A DNA stretch of 10,176 bases from positions 1-10,176 of the forward strand of contig JANDJZ010000488.1 in assembly GCA_027943245.1 (NCBI GenBank), in the 5' to 3' direction. This document shows, one piece after another, positions 1 through 7,872 of the stretch (positions are counted from its first letter, which is position 1; every line of letters begins with the position of its first letter). Below the pieces are notes generated by a model. That model saw only the letters and a program-made list of their open reading frames with translations, ran no database searches and was not told the origin of the DNA. This DNA is from Acanthamoeba sp. SK_2022b (lineage: Eukaryota > Discosea > Longamoebia > Acanthamoebidae). The position numbers and the translations under genes were made by a program.

Positions 1-520
1 CCACCTCCACCAGACCACACCACTGACCACCCCATGCACCACACCAAGCATCACGGCTGCCCCTACTGCCCAAATAACCGCTGCCTACCCACCCAATCAA
101 TGAGGACCAACTACCAATCAATCGGTGCGCGAGGTAAGTTCGTCCAAATAAAACCAGCGCATTGGCACCAGGTACTTGCGAAGAGGGCTGCTGACCCTGC
201 CTGCACGTGTATCGAGTGAGACATGTTCTGAGCGTGCAGCGCGCTCGCGAAGCTCTGGCTACCAGCCCTTGTGGCGTGAGATCGCCACACCACCTTCGGC
301 ACGATCTTTGGGCTCACGCTGTCTTTTGAAGCCCTCGATCCTATTCCTCGTCCCCTCATCTCCTCGCTGTTTCCATGTACGCTACAAAGGTGATGGCGGC
401 TCTGCTGGCGGAAGCTAAGCGTGTCCTCTGGACAATATACTGCTTTTCCGGCGGCTGAGTCCCAACCACCTCCAGAACCTCGTACTGTACTATCGGCAGG
501 CAGATATCCGCTGAGCTTCA
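1..520. other. Unique sequence, no recognised gene
   Basis: This is mixed-composition sequence, clearly different from the G/T repeat that follows. The longest open frame is on the minus strand from 521 to 111 (136 codons); I recognise no family in it, and it shows no domain-like pattern. On the + strand a consensus-like splice donor GTAAGT lies at 134-139, after a short open stretch beginning with ATG at 100, so the end of a + strand exon is possible. I could not find a matching downstream exon with recognisable protein. Treat it as unassigned. Confidence 0.4.
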
Positions 521-1360
521 TGGCAAGTGGTGTTGTGGTGGTTTCGATGCTGTTGTGCTGATGTGTGTTATGGTGGTGATGTGGTGCTGTTGTGGTGTGG
601 TGCTGGTGTTGTGGAGATTTAGTGGTGATGTTGTGATGGTGTTTTGATGATGTAATGGTGTGTTGTAATGTTGTGGTGATGTTGTGGTAGTTGTGGTGAT
701 GGTGGTTGTGGTGATGTTGTGGAGCTGTGGTGGTGGGTGCAATTGTGATGTTTTGGTGATGTTGTGGTGTGTGGTGTGGTGGTGTGTGGTGTTGTGATGG
801 TGTGGTGATGTGGTGGTGATGTGGTGACGTTGTGGTGATGTTGTGGTGGTGTGGTAGTGTGCTAATGTTGTGTTGTAATGGTGGTGGTGGTGGTGTGGTG
901 GTGGTGTTGTGTTGATGCAGTGTTGTGGTGATGGTGTATGGTGATGTGGTGATGTTGTGGTGCTGGTGTGGTTGTGGTGTTGTGGTGGGGTTGGTGATGT
1001 GGTGGTGGTGTGTGATGTAGTGGTGATGGAGTTGTAGTGGTGCTTGTGTGGTGTAATGGTGTTGTGGGTCATGTTGTGGGTCATGTAGGGGGTGTTGTGG
1101 TGATGTGATGTTGTTATGATGTTGTGCTGGTGTGTTGGTGGTGTTGGTGTTGTGGTGTTATAATTGTGGTATTGTGTTGTGGTGGCAATGTTGTTGTGGT
1201 GTTGTGGTGGTGTGGTTGTGGTGGGGTGGTGGTGTTGTTTTGTGGTGTGGTTTGTAGTGGTGATGTTGTGGTTGTTGTGGTGATTTTGTGGTGGTGTGGT
1301 GTTTTGTGGCTATGGTGTGTGTTGTAGTGATGGTGATGTTGTGGTGTTGTGGTAGTGGTG

Positions 1361-1382
1361 AACTCACAACAATGTTGTGGTG
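1361..1382 (-). repeat. Remnant of LTR terminus plus its flank
   Basis: AACTCACAACA at 1361-1371 breaks the G/T-only pattern. It equals the reverse complement of the first 11 bases of the solo LTR at 8954. The next 11 bases also equal the reverse complement of the sequence just outside that LTR, including its AACAT target site. In all 22 of 22 bases match the reverse complement of 8943-8964. It is therefore either a duplicated LTR/flank junction or a convergent scrap. Confidence 0.5.
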
Positions 1383-1761
1383 ATGTTGTGTTGTGATATT
1401 GTGGTGGTGTGGTGTGGTGAAGTTGTGGTGTTATTGTGTTGTGGTGGTGATGTTGTGGTGATGTTGTGATGTGGTGATGTTGTGGTGATGGTGTGATGTT
1501 GTGGTGGTTGTTGGGGTTATGTTGTGTTGTGGTGATGTTGTAGTGATGTTGTAGTGTTGTGGTGTTGTGGTTTTGATGATGTGGAGCTGTTATGATGTTA
1601 GGGATGTTGCTGTGGTGTTGTTGTGGTGGTGTTGTGGTGTTGTGTAGTGGTATGGTGGTGTTCAGGTGTTGTGGTGATGTTGTGGTAGTATGTGGTGTAG
1701 TGGTGTGTGGTGATGTTGTGGTGCTGTGGTGCTGTTGCTGTGGTGTGGTGTTGGGATGTGC

Positions 1762-1830
<69 letters not shown>
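1762..1830. repeat. (TTG)23 microsatellite
   Basis: Uninterrupted trinucleotide tract of 69 bases on the + strand (CAA on the minus strand) inside the G/T-rich block. It gives homopolymeric Cys, Val or Leu (+) and Asn, Gln or Thr-type (-) open frames that should not be annotated as proteins. A pure tract of this length is likely to vary between individuals. Confidence 0.95.
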
Positions 1831-2038
1831 GTTGGTTATTCGTTGTGCTGGTGTTGTGATGATGTTTTGGTGATGGTGTTGGTTGTGGTGCTGTTGTGGT
1901 GGTGTTGATGTGGTGTTGTGGTGTTGAGTGTTGTGCGAATGTTGTGGTGGTGATATTGTGGTGGTGATATTGTGGTGGTGATGCTGTTGCAGTGATGTTG
2001 TAGTGTATGTTGAGGTGATGGTGTTGTTGTGGTGGTGT

Positions 2039-2141
2039 TGTGGTGTTGTGGTGATGTTGTGGTGGCGTTGTGGTGGTGTTGATGTGGTGTTGTGGTGATG
2101 TTGTGGTGGCGTTGTGGTGGTGTTGATGTGGTGTTGTGGTG
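2039..2141. repeat. 44-bp tandem duplication in G/T repeat
   Basis: A 44-base unit containing the distinctive GGCG variant (at about 2064 and 2108) is present in two identical consecutive copies plus a short third piece. It shows that the degenerate repeat grows by local segmental duplication as well as by slippage of 3-bp words. Confidence 0.85.
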
Positions 2142-2476
2142 GTGATGTTGTGGTGTTTTGGTGATGTCATGATGTTGTGTGGTGATGGTGTGGTTGTGGT
2201 GTAGTGATGTTGTGGTGTGTTGGCAAGTTATGTTGTGTGTGGTGTGGTGTCATGGTGATGGTGTGGTGTTGTTATGGTGGTGATGTTGTGGGAGTGTTGT
2301 GATGGTGATATTGTGGTGATGATGTGGTGTAGTGGTGGTAGTGTTGGTGGGTTGATGTTGTGATGTTGTGGTGATGGTGTGGTGTTATGGTGATGGTGGT
2401 GTTGTGGTAATGTTGTGGTATTTTGATGGTGTGGTGGTGTTGTGGTGTTATAAATGGTATGATGGTGTTGTGATGT

Positions 2477-2580
2477 CCCCTGGTTCCCTGCCCCAGCCCT
2501 CACAGTCCACAACACTACCACATCACTACCACAACACCACCACACCAGCACCACTACACCACAATATCACCACCAGAACA
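2477..2580. repeat. Strand-switch segment and short C/A-rich repeat
   Basis: At 2477-2507 the G/T-rich pattern stops in a C-rich non-repetitive stretch (CCCCTGGTTCCCTGCCCCAG near the middle). C/A-rich repeat of the opposite bias then continues to about 2575. No gene is visible. Confidence 0.7.
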
Positions 2581-2601
2581 CTTCGGCTTAACTTTTGGCA
2601 G

Positions 2602-2691
2602 TGGTCAAAGATCGCGCCAGCCGCGACGCCTACACCTACATCAAGACTCACCTCTCTGCGCTCCTGCCTGCGCACTTCCGCCCTGTGTCCC
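2602..2691 (+). other. Possible + strand exon, convergent to POLA2
   Basis: The 90-base stretch is bounded by an acceptor-like TTTTGGCAG ending at 2601 and a donor-like GTAAGC at 2692-2697. One frame reads VKDRASRDAYTYIKTHLSAL and continues LLPAHFRP without a stop, a balanced composition that looks protein-like, unlike the neighbouring repeat. I do not recognise it, and the upstream exon would lie in or beyond low-complexity DNA. The frame stays open past 2816, but there it is antisense to POLA2. It could be a chance open frame in the POLA2 3' flank. Confidence 0.25.
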
Positions 2692-2815
2692 GTAAGCTTT
2701 TAAGAAGAGTTCATTATCGCGCGATCGTTGTTTGCTACACCGAACAGCCCACGCCGACGGTGCTTGCCTGCTGTACAGTTGTTGACTCCTCGGGGGGTGT
2801 GGGAGCGCTGTGGCA

Positions 2816-5454
2816 TCAAAGTCGGAGGACCTTGGCTTCCAGCCTCTCCGCCGTGGAGGCCCACTCGGCAGGAGCGCGGTGAAGGGTGAGCAAGGCCGCA
2901 GTGCCGTACACAGAGCCATCCACCGCGAAGCCTGGGTTCACGCATGCTGCTCCTTCTACCACTTGCGCGAACGGAGGGAGGCTCGAGGGGACCACGAGCA
3001 CCTGCCTCGCCAGACGCCCCCAGCCAATTGAGGTTTAGGAAAGAGAGGGGGGCTGCGCAGGGGGCAACGTGCGCAATGACGGAACGTACGTCGGGCAGAT
3101 AGGGCAGCTCCGTCTTGGAGAGCTGAGTAGAGTCCAGGGGGACGCCCGGCGCTGGCGGGTGTACCGGATAGAAACTGCCCTGCCTGAGGAGGTGGCCAGC
3201 CAAGTGGGCGGGACGCCGTTCTTCGTGGTCGCCCCTGGTTCAGGGAATACACAGAAGAAAGACCCAACGTTTAGCAGAGCGGGCTGGCGCGCGCGCGTGT
3301 GTGTGTTGACGAAGGGCCCGGAAGCGACGTACTTGATGAGCTCTTGTCTCGCAATGTCGGCCAGCACGTCATGAGACGTAAGGCCCAGGCTGAGACCATT
3401 GACTCTTATAAAGCTTGGGTTCGCGACCAGGTGGAGCCCACGCTTTTTAGCGCCCTGGTGGTGTCCCATGCACGGCGTTAGCGAGGAGGCGCACAATTAC
3501 ACCAAGGTGGGGAGTGATGGGAAAGGCGCATACCCAAGAAGAGTCGTACGGAGGCTGGGGATAAACGGGATGGTGATGTGCATCTCGCAGCGACGGAACC
3601 AGTATCAGCTCAGGCGCTTTGTGGAGAGACGAGAGGGCGGCGCTCAGAGGCCGGAGCAAATTCTTCTCAAAGAGCTCGTCTAAATGCGTGTCCGGCAGGC
3701 TGTGGGAGCCAGATTCCCAGGCCTGGCGCGCGCGCACGCACGCACGCACACATCACACACATCACACACATCACACACATCACACACATCACACACATCA
3801 CACACATCACACACATCACACACATCACACACATCACACACATCACACAGCAGCTCATCAGCCTCTGCCACGTGTTCCTATGCCTCGCTTAGTCTGGAGA
3901 GTGAATAATACATCACACCCCGCCCGCACCGCACACGCATGGGCAAGGGAATAGTAGACCTGCGCATCAACAAAGGGGCCATAAAGAACGACGGCGTGCA
4001 CAGCTTGCACCTTGGCCAGCTCGACAATGGCCGGGAGAACAGAAGACTGATACGACCACTGCGCATGGCCATCGGCGCACAGCAGAGCAGATTTGTGGGT
4101 GGGTTGGTGGGTGGGTTGGTGGGTGGGTTGGTTGGTTTTTTGGGGGGGGGGTGGCGAAGGAGAGAAAAGAGAGTCAGGCGGATCGAGAGCACAAGCTTGC
4201 GGCGGGTGAACAGGGGCACCCCGTACGTCCTTCGAGTCCTTGCCGTGATAGGGACCCGCGGCGATCAAAGCCCTCAATTGGGCCGAGGACGAGGGAGGGG
4301 CGGCGGAAGATGGACGGAGCGGCCGGGCATCGTCAAACAGGCGCTGGGCGACGAGCTTTCTGCCGTCCAGATTGGACCCCTCCACGCCGATCACCTGTCC
4401 CGGGAAAAGGCGGCAAGACTCGACCGAGCGAAGATCGAGCCTGCGCGACACGAACGCCCCCGGTCGGGCGTGTGAGCATCCCTTGTTATATAATCGGGGG
4501 GAGGGGAGAAGCGCGGCAAACAAAACCGCGAGCATGGCAGAGGGCGTGGCCAAGTACCGCGTGCGGGGCTGCCCACTACTCACCGTGCTCTGAACGTAGA
4601 CGCCCAGCTCGTCCATGGGGGACTCCTCGCACCCCGCCTTGACACAGACGCGCGCCACGCAGTAGAGCTTGTCGGCGTGCACGTGCATGGAGCCCATACC
4701 AGGAAAGCCAAACCGCTCCGCCAGCCGCTCGCCAGTCCTCGTGAGCGCCTCATCAAAGGCGTGCGTGCGGGCAATGGCCTTGTCGCTCTGGTATCGGTAA
4801 GGAGCGTATCCTCCCACCACCACCTCCACCGCTGCCTCAACCTCCTCTCCCTCCCCAGGGATCTTGTCCGCCTGCGAATCGGCCAGAACGGCAGGTGGAA
4901 GCAGGTGCGCCTCCACCTTCCCGCTCGGTGCTCCGCGCTCTACCGGGCCCGAGACGCAACTCCCTGCCCCTCGTGGGGCCACCACGCCGTTCACGTTGCC
5001 TCCTCCAGCGCCGATTTCCCCCGAATTGGGCGACAGTCCATGCAGCAGCTCTCTGTTCCGGTCCGCACCGATTGTTTGTCAGCAAGACAAAAAAGTTCAG
5101 ACAGAGAGAGAGATGCCCCCCCACATCTGAATGCCATCTTAAAAGAGGGGGGGATCATTGCCTGTTGGTGGTTCGAGCGCCGGCAAAGGCTCTGCGAGCA
5201 TGCTTGGAAGGTCGGGCGACAGCGTTGGTCTTTAGCCACTCCTCGAACCGATTCATAAGAGCCGCAGTGGGAAGTGCGCCCTGGCCCACCTTTTCATTGA
5301 GAAGGAAGGACTCCCATCTGATGGCCAAGTCAATCGGAGACTGGTGATGCCTGCCACAAAGCTGGAGAGCTTTATTGACAAGATCGCCGTCATTGAGGTC
5401 TTGCTTGATAGCAGCAAACTCCCGCCGCAACTGCTCGGCTGCCGCCTCCGTCAT
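2816..5454 (-). CDS. POLA2: DNA polymerase alpha subunit B, 8 exons
   Basis: The product is the non-catalytic B subunit (POLA2/Pol12), which holds the polymerase alpha catalytic subunit and supports primer synthesis at nuclear replication forks. Exons (minus): 5454-5162, 5052-4584, 4481-4227, 4058-3960, 3722-3534, 3454-3333, 3234-3090, 3001-2816. They sum to 1758 nt, or 585 residues plus TGA; the human protein is about 598. Residues 1-75 match the helical N-terminal domain (EQLRREF, FEEWL). A low-complexity linker follows, then YRYQSDKAI near 185. The OB/phosphoesterase core shows LFPGQV (279-284), AAGPY, LYGPFVDA (364-371), LVPSLRDAHHHPVYPQPP (413-430), NGLSLGLTSHD (454-464), SFYPVHPP (496-503) and CVNPG (544-548), ending KVLRL. 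Six introns are GT-AG (donors GTGAGT, GTACGG, GTCTAC, GTATGC, GTACGT, GTACGT); intron 1 appears GC-AG. ATG 5454 is chosen because the conserved domain starts there, AGG precedes it, and promoter motifs lie just upstream. The exon 1 end is the least certain boundary. Confidence 0.93.
3748..3846. repeat. 9-bp minisatellite (ACACATCAC)11 in POLA2 intron 4
   Basis: Eleven perfect copies of a 9-base unit on the + strand, read as TGTGTGATG in the gene's sense. The array lies in the 237-bp intron between exons 4 and 5 (3959-3723). Next to it, towards the acceptor, is an alternating purine-pyrimidine run of GCGC and GCAC words at 3726-3747. The His/Thr and Cys/Val/Met open frames over it are artefacts of the 9-bp period. 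Confidence 0.95.
4097..4127 (+). repeat. 12-bp G-rich repeat with G-quadruplex motif, POLA2 intron 3
   Basis: Six GGG runs in the arrangement GGGTGGG separated by TTGGT fit a G-quadruplex on the + strand, which is the template strand of POLA2. A ten-G run follows at 4142-4151. It lies in the 168-bp intron between exons 3 and 4 (4226-4059). In the pre-mRNA it is C-rich and may serve as the pyrimidine tract for the acceptor at 4059. Confidence 0.85.
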
Positions 5455-5508
5455 CCTGATGTGTCTGCTTTGGCGGGCCGTCTCTCGCGTGGCGCCACCT
5501 CGTCCCTC

Positions 5509-5521
5509 TTTGGCGCCAAAA
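5509..5521. promoter_or_regulatory. Palindromic E2F-type site TTTGGCGCCAAAA
   Basis: The core TTTGGCGCCAAA is the symmetrical form of the E2F/DP recognition sequence (TTTSSCGC type) and lies 55-67 bases before the POLA2 ATG. E2F control of replication genes is well known in plants and animals. A second, half-type match (TTTGGCGGG) lies 15-23 bases before the ATG. That the host E2F binds here is inference. Confidence 0.7.
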
Positions 5522-5529
5522 CCGGCCGA

Positions 5530-5554
5530 CCCGTTAAATAGTGCTGTTAACGGG
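5530..5554. repeat. 8-bp perfect inverted repeat in POLA2 promoter
   Basis: CCCGTTAA (5530-5537) and TTAACGGG (5547-5554) are perfect inverted copies with a 9-base spacer, and the TATA-like element overlaps the first arm. AACGG is also a MYB-type core, so this could be a paired MYB site rather than a hairpin. Confidence 0.6.
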
Positions 5555-5729
5555 ACGAAAACACAATTTGCACGTGCGTGCATGCACATTGGACGGCCAT
5601 TGGTGCCCTTAAAAGTTGGTGTGTGGCCTTTTGTGGAGGTAAGGCCTCTTGCTTCTGCTTGCCACACCTGCAGTGGCTCGTTCCTTCAATGGATCCCTCA
5701 TATGCTCAAGCCATGGTACATATCATACA

Positions 5730-6883
5730 CCACGCCAACGCCACACCAACAACCCACCACAATACCACACCAACATCACCACCACATTACCACACCAACA
5801 CCACCACAACATCACCACAACACCTCAATCTCACCCATCACAACAGCTCAATACCACCATCACTAAAGCACCACACCACCACATCAAAACACCACACCAT
5901 CATCACACCACCACCACAATATCGCCACAACACCCTCACACCACACCATCACAACAACACCACAACACCACCACAACATCACCACAACAACACCACAACA
6001 CCACAACAACACCCCCACCACCACAACTACATCACCACAACAACACCACAACAACACCCCCACACCACCACATCACCACCATTACATTGCCACAACTACA
6101 ACACCACCACACCACCACCACACCACCACACCACCATCACAACAGCACCACAGTAACACAATAACACCACAACACCACACCAGCTCCATATCAGCACCAT
6201 AACACCACCACTACACCCCCACACCATCCCACAACATCACACCATTACCACAACACCAGGAAACAGCACAACACCATCACCACAACACCACCACTACATC
6301 ACTACAAGATCACTACCACCACCACAGCACCACACCACCACAACATTACCACACCAACACCACACCAACACCACAAAACCACCACACAATCACCACATCA
6401 CCTCACTATCACTACAGCATTGTCACACCATCACACCACCTCTACCACACCAGCACCATACCAGCACCACCACAACACCACAACAGCACCACAACAGCAC
6501 CACAATATCACCACAATGCCACCACAACAACACCACAAAACAACACGACCACACCACCACCACACCACCACCACAACACCACACCACCCCAACATCACAA
6601 TACAACATCACCACAACCATCACATACCACCACATCACCACAACACCATGCCACCGCAAAACCATCACCACAACACCACCACAACATCACAACACCATCA
6701 CCACAACACCACCACAACATCACAACACCACCACCACAACACTACAACACCACAACACCACCACCACAACACTACAACACCACAACACCACCACCACAAC
6801 AACACTACAACGCCACCACCACAACACCAGAACACCACCACACCTCAACACCACACCACCACAACACCAGCGCAACAACAGAT
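5730..6883. repeat. Degenerate C/A-rich low-complexity repeat
   Basis: Over 1.1 kb of CCA, CAC, CAA and ATC words on the + strand, the reverse-complement class of the block at 521-2476. The long His/Thr/Asn open frames (for example 5578-6156 and 6420-6929) result from the biased composition. The block ends abruptly at about 6883, where the strand bias flips. Confidence 0.9.
6661..6800. repeat. 33-bp and 30-bp tandem duplications in C/A repeat
   Basis: A 33-base unit is duplicated perfectly (6661-6693 and 6694-6726). It is followed by a 30-base unit present twice perfectly (6721-6750 and 6751-6780) and a third partial copy from 6781. Confidence 0.9.
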
Positions 6884-7261
6884 AGTGTGGTGTGGTGGTA
6901 GTGTTGTGTGTTTGGAGATGATGTGGTGATGTGGTTGGTGATTTTGTTGTGGTGATGTTGTGATGATATTGTGGTGTTGTGGTGATATTGTATTGATTGT
7001 GTGGTGCTGGTGTGGTGGTTTTGTGGTGTTGTTGTAATGGTGTTGTTATGCTGTTATTGTGGTGATGGTGTTGTAGTGGTGTTGTGCTGGTGATGGTGTG
7101 GTGATGTTGTTGTGGTGTTAATGTGGTGTGGTGGTGGTGTTATTGTGCTGTTGTGGTAGTGTTGTGGTGTTGTAGTTGTGGTGTGGTGTGGTGGTGCTGT
7201 GGTAATGTGTTTTATGGAGTTTTGGTGTTGTGGTGAGGCTGATGTTGTGATGGTGCTGTGG
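6884..7261. repeat. G/T-rich low-complexity repeat
   Basis: The same class as 521-2476, in the same orientation. It directly abuts the 3' end of the copia pol remnant at 7262, where a polypurine tract and 3' LTR would be expected but are not seen. No gene is visible. Confidence 0.85.
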
Positions 7262-7872
7262 TTACATCCATTTGATGGACCATCATCAGGAACACCTTAC
7301 AAGATTTAGCTCAGCACATAAGTCATTCATGCGCCCTCTACCACGAGCCTTTTCATGAGCATGTCAGCAGATTGCCTTGTCCATGAAACCCTGAGGTTGA
7401 CACATGTAGTTCTCCTCAGGGAGAGTAGCATTGAGAAACAATGTGGTCCACACACATCTGTGTGAACCTGCTTGAGGGGTCTGGTCGCACTTGGGGCCAT
7501 CATGGATATCTGGCTGCCTTGCCTTTGCTCAAGTGCACACATTGCATGGCAAGAGTGCTCCTCCAGCATGTACCAGCCTGAGCGACTTGATCAAGACGCA
7601 TCTTGCCAATGTGCCCATAATGGCAGTGAAGCTGGTTGAGCAAGTAGTTTTCTCAAACTGCATTCACTTGGGGCTGTGTAGGCTGGATTGGCTTGATCAG
7701 TAGTGCTAGCATTCCCCTGCATCATGTCGCCTGGAGCACCTTTTGACTGTCGCAGTTGAACATGCTGCCTCCTGTGCAGTTGATCTGTACTGTGTTTCCT
7801 CTGGCCATCACCATGGCTGTGGAGATGAGGTTCTTTGCAAGTCCCAGCATGTATAGTACCCTCATGAACGTC
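7262..7872 (-). pseudogene. Ty1/copia pol remnant with internal deletions
   Basis: Fragments of the copia polyprotein occur in the correct order on the minus strand but in different frames. The segment after the protease reads VLYMLGLAKNLIS (7859 down). The HHCC region gives LHCHYGHIGKMRLDQV (7631-7584), then PCNVCT, a TGA and AKARQPD. The integrase start reads ATRPLKQVHTDVCGP (7488-7444). A reverse transcriptase scrap reads LPEENYMCQPQGF (7423-7385). The RNase H end gives ADMLMKRL (7368-7345) and, in another frame, LCAELNLV (7321-7298). An intact pol is several kilobases; here about 0.6 kb holds traces of all domains, so most of the integrase and reverse transcriptase is deleted. Stops and frameshifts make it non-coding. 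Both ends run into low-complexity repeat. Confidence 0.88.

Larger units (their letters stand above)
521..2476. repeat. Degenerate G/T-rich low-complexity repeat
   Basis: About 2 kb made almost only of GTG, TGG, TTG and GAT words on the + strand. There is no constant unit, but local higher-order duplications occur. The long open frames here (for example minus 518-1084 and minus 1598-2170, rich in His, Thr and Asn) follow from the lack of C and A on one strand and are not credible genes. It matches the reverse complement of the C/A-rich blocks at 5730-6883 and 7873-8948 in composition, so these are the same repeat class in opposite orientation. Confidence 0.9.
5455..5729 (-). promoter_or_regulatory. 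POLA2 upstream region, probable promoter
   Basis: About 270 bases separate the POLA2 start codon from the C/A-rich repeat. Going upstream from ATG 5454 are an E2F-like TTTGGCGGG (5469-5477), a GTGGCGCCAC palindrome (5489-5498), a full E2F palindrome (5509-5521), a TATA-like TATTTAA on the minus strand (5534-5540), CACGTG (5571-5576) and two CCAAT boxes on the gene's sense strand (5588-5592 and 5599-5603). The order CCAAT, TATA-like, E2F, ATG is a sensible compact promoter. No second gene is recognised in the stretch; a donor-like GTAAGG at 5640 on the + strand is unsupported. Confidence 0.6.

Noticed and set aside
111..521. 136-codon minus-strand open frame in the left unique region
   Set aside because: No recognised family or domain pattern and no supporting neighbour; kept only as a note in the unassigned region.
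518..1084. 188-codon minus-strand open frame rich in His, Thr and Pro, and similar long frames at 1598-2170, 5578-6164 and 6420-6929
   Set aside because: They arise because one strand is nearly free of the bases needed for stop codons. All are composed of the low-complexity repeat, with no domain, no codon pattern and no sensible start context.
3619..3954. + strand His-Thr repeat protein and minus Cys-Asp-Val repeat frames
   Set aside because: They cover the 9-bp minisatellite in POLA2 intron 4 and antisense exon sequence; the period being a multiple of three keeps all frames open.
3939..4642. Long + strand frames opposite POLA2 exons 2-4
   Set aside because: They are shadows of GC-rich coding sequence, with Arg/Gly/Pro-rich translation and no recognisable domain.
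3858..4994. A single 378-residue unspliced minus-strand protein
   Set aside because: The frame reads through two introns and into a third. Conserved POLA2 motifs are continuous only after removing 4583-4482 and 4226-4059, and its apparent start is an internal GTG codon.
7491..7703. 70-codon + strand open frame
   Set aside because: It is antisense to the copia pol remnant, whose minus-strand motifs (HTDVCGP, YMCQPQGF) fix the real orientation.
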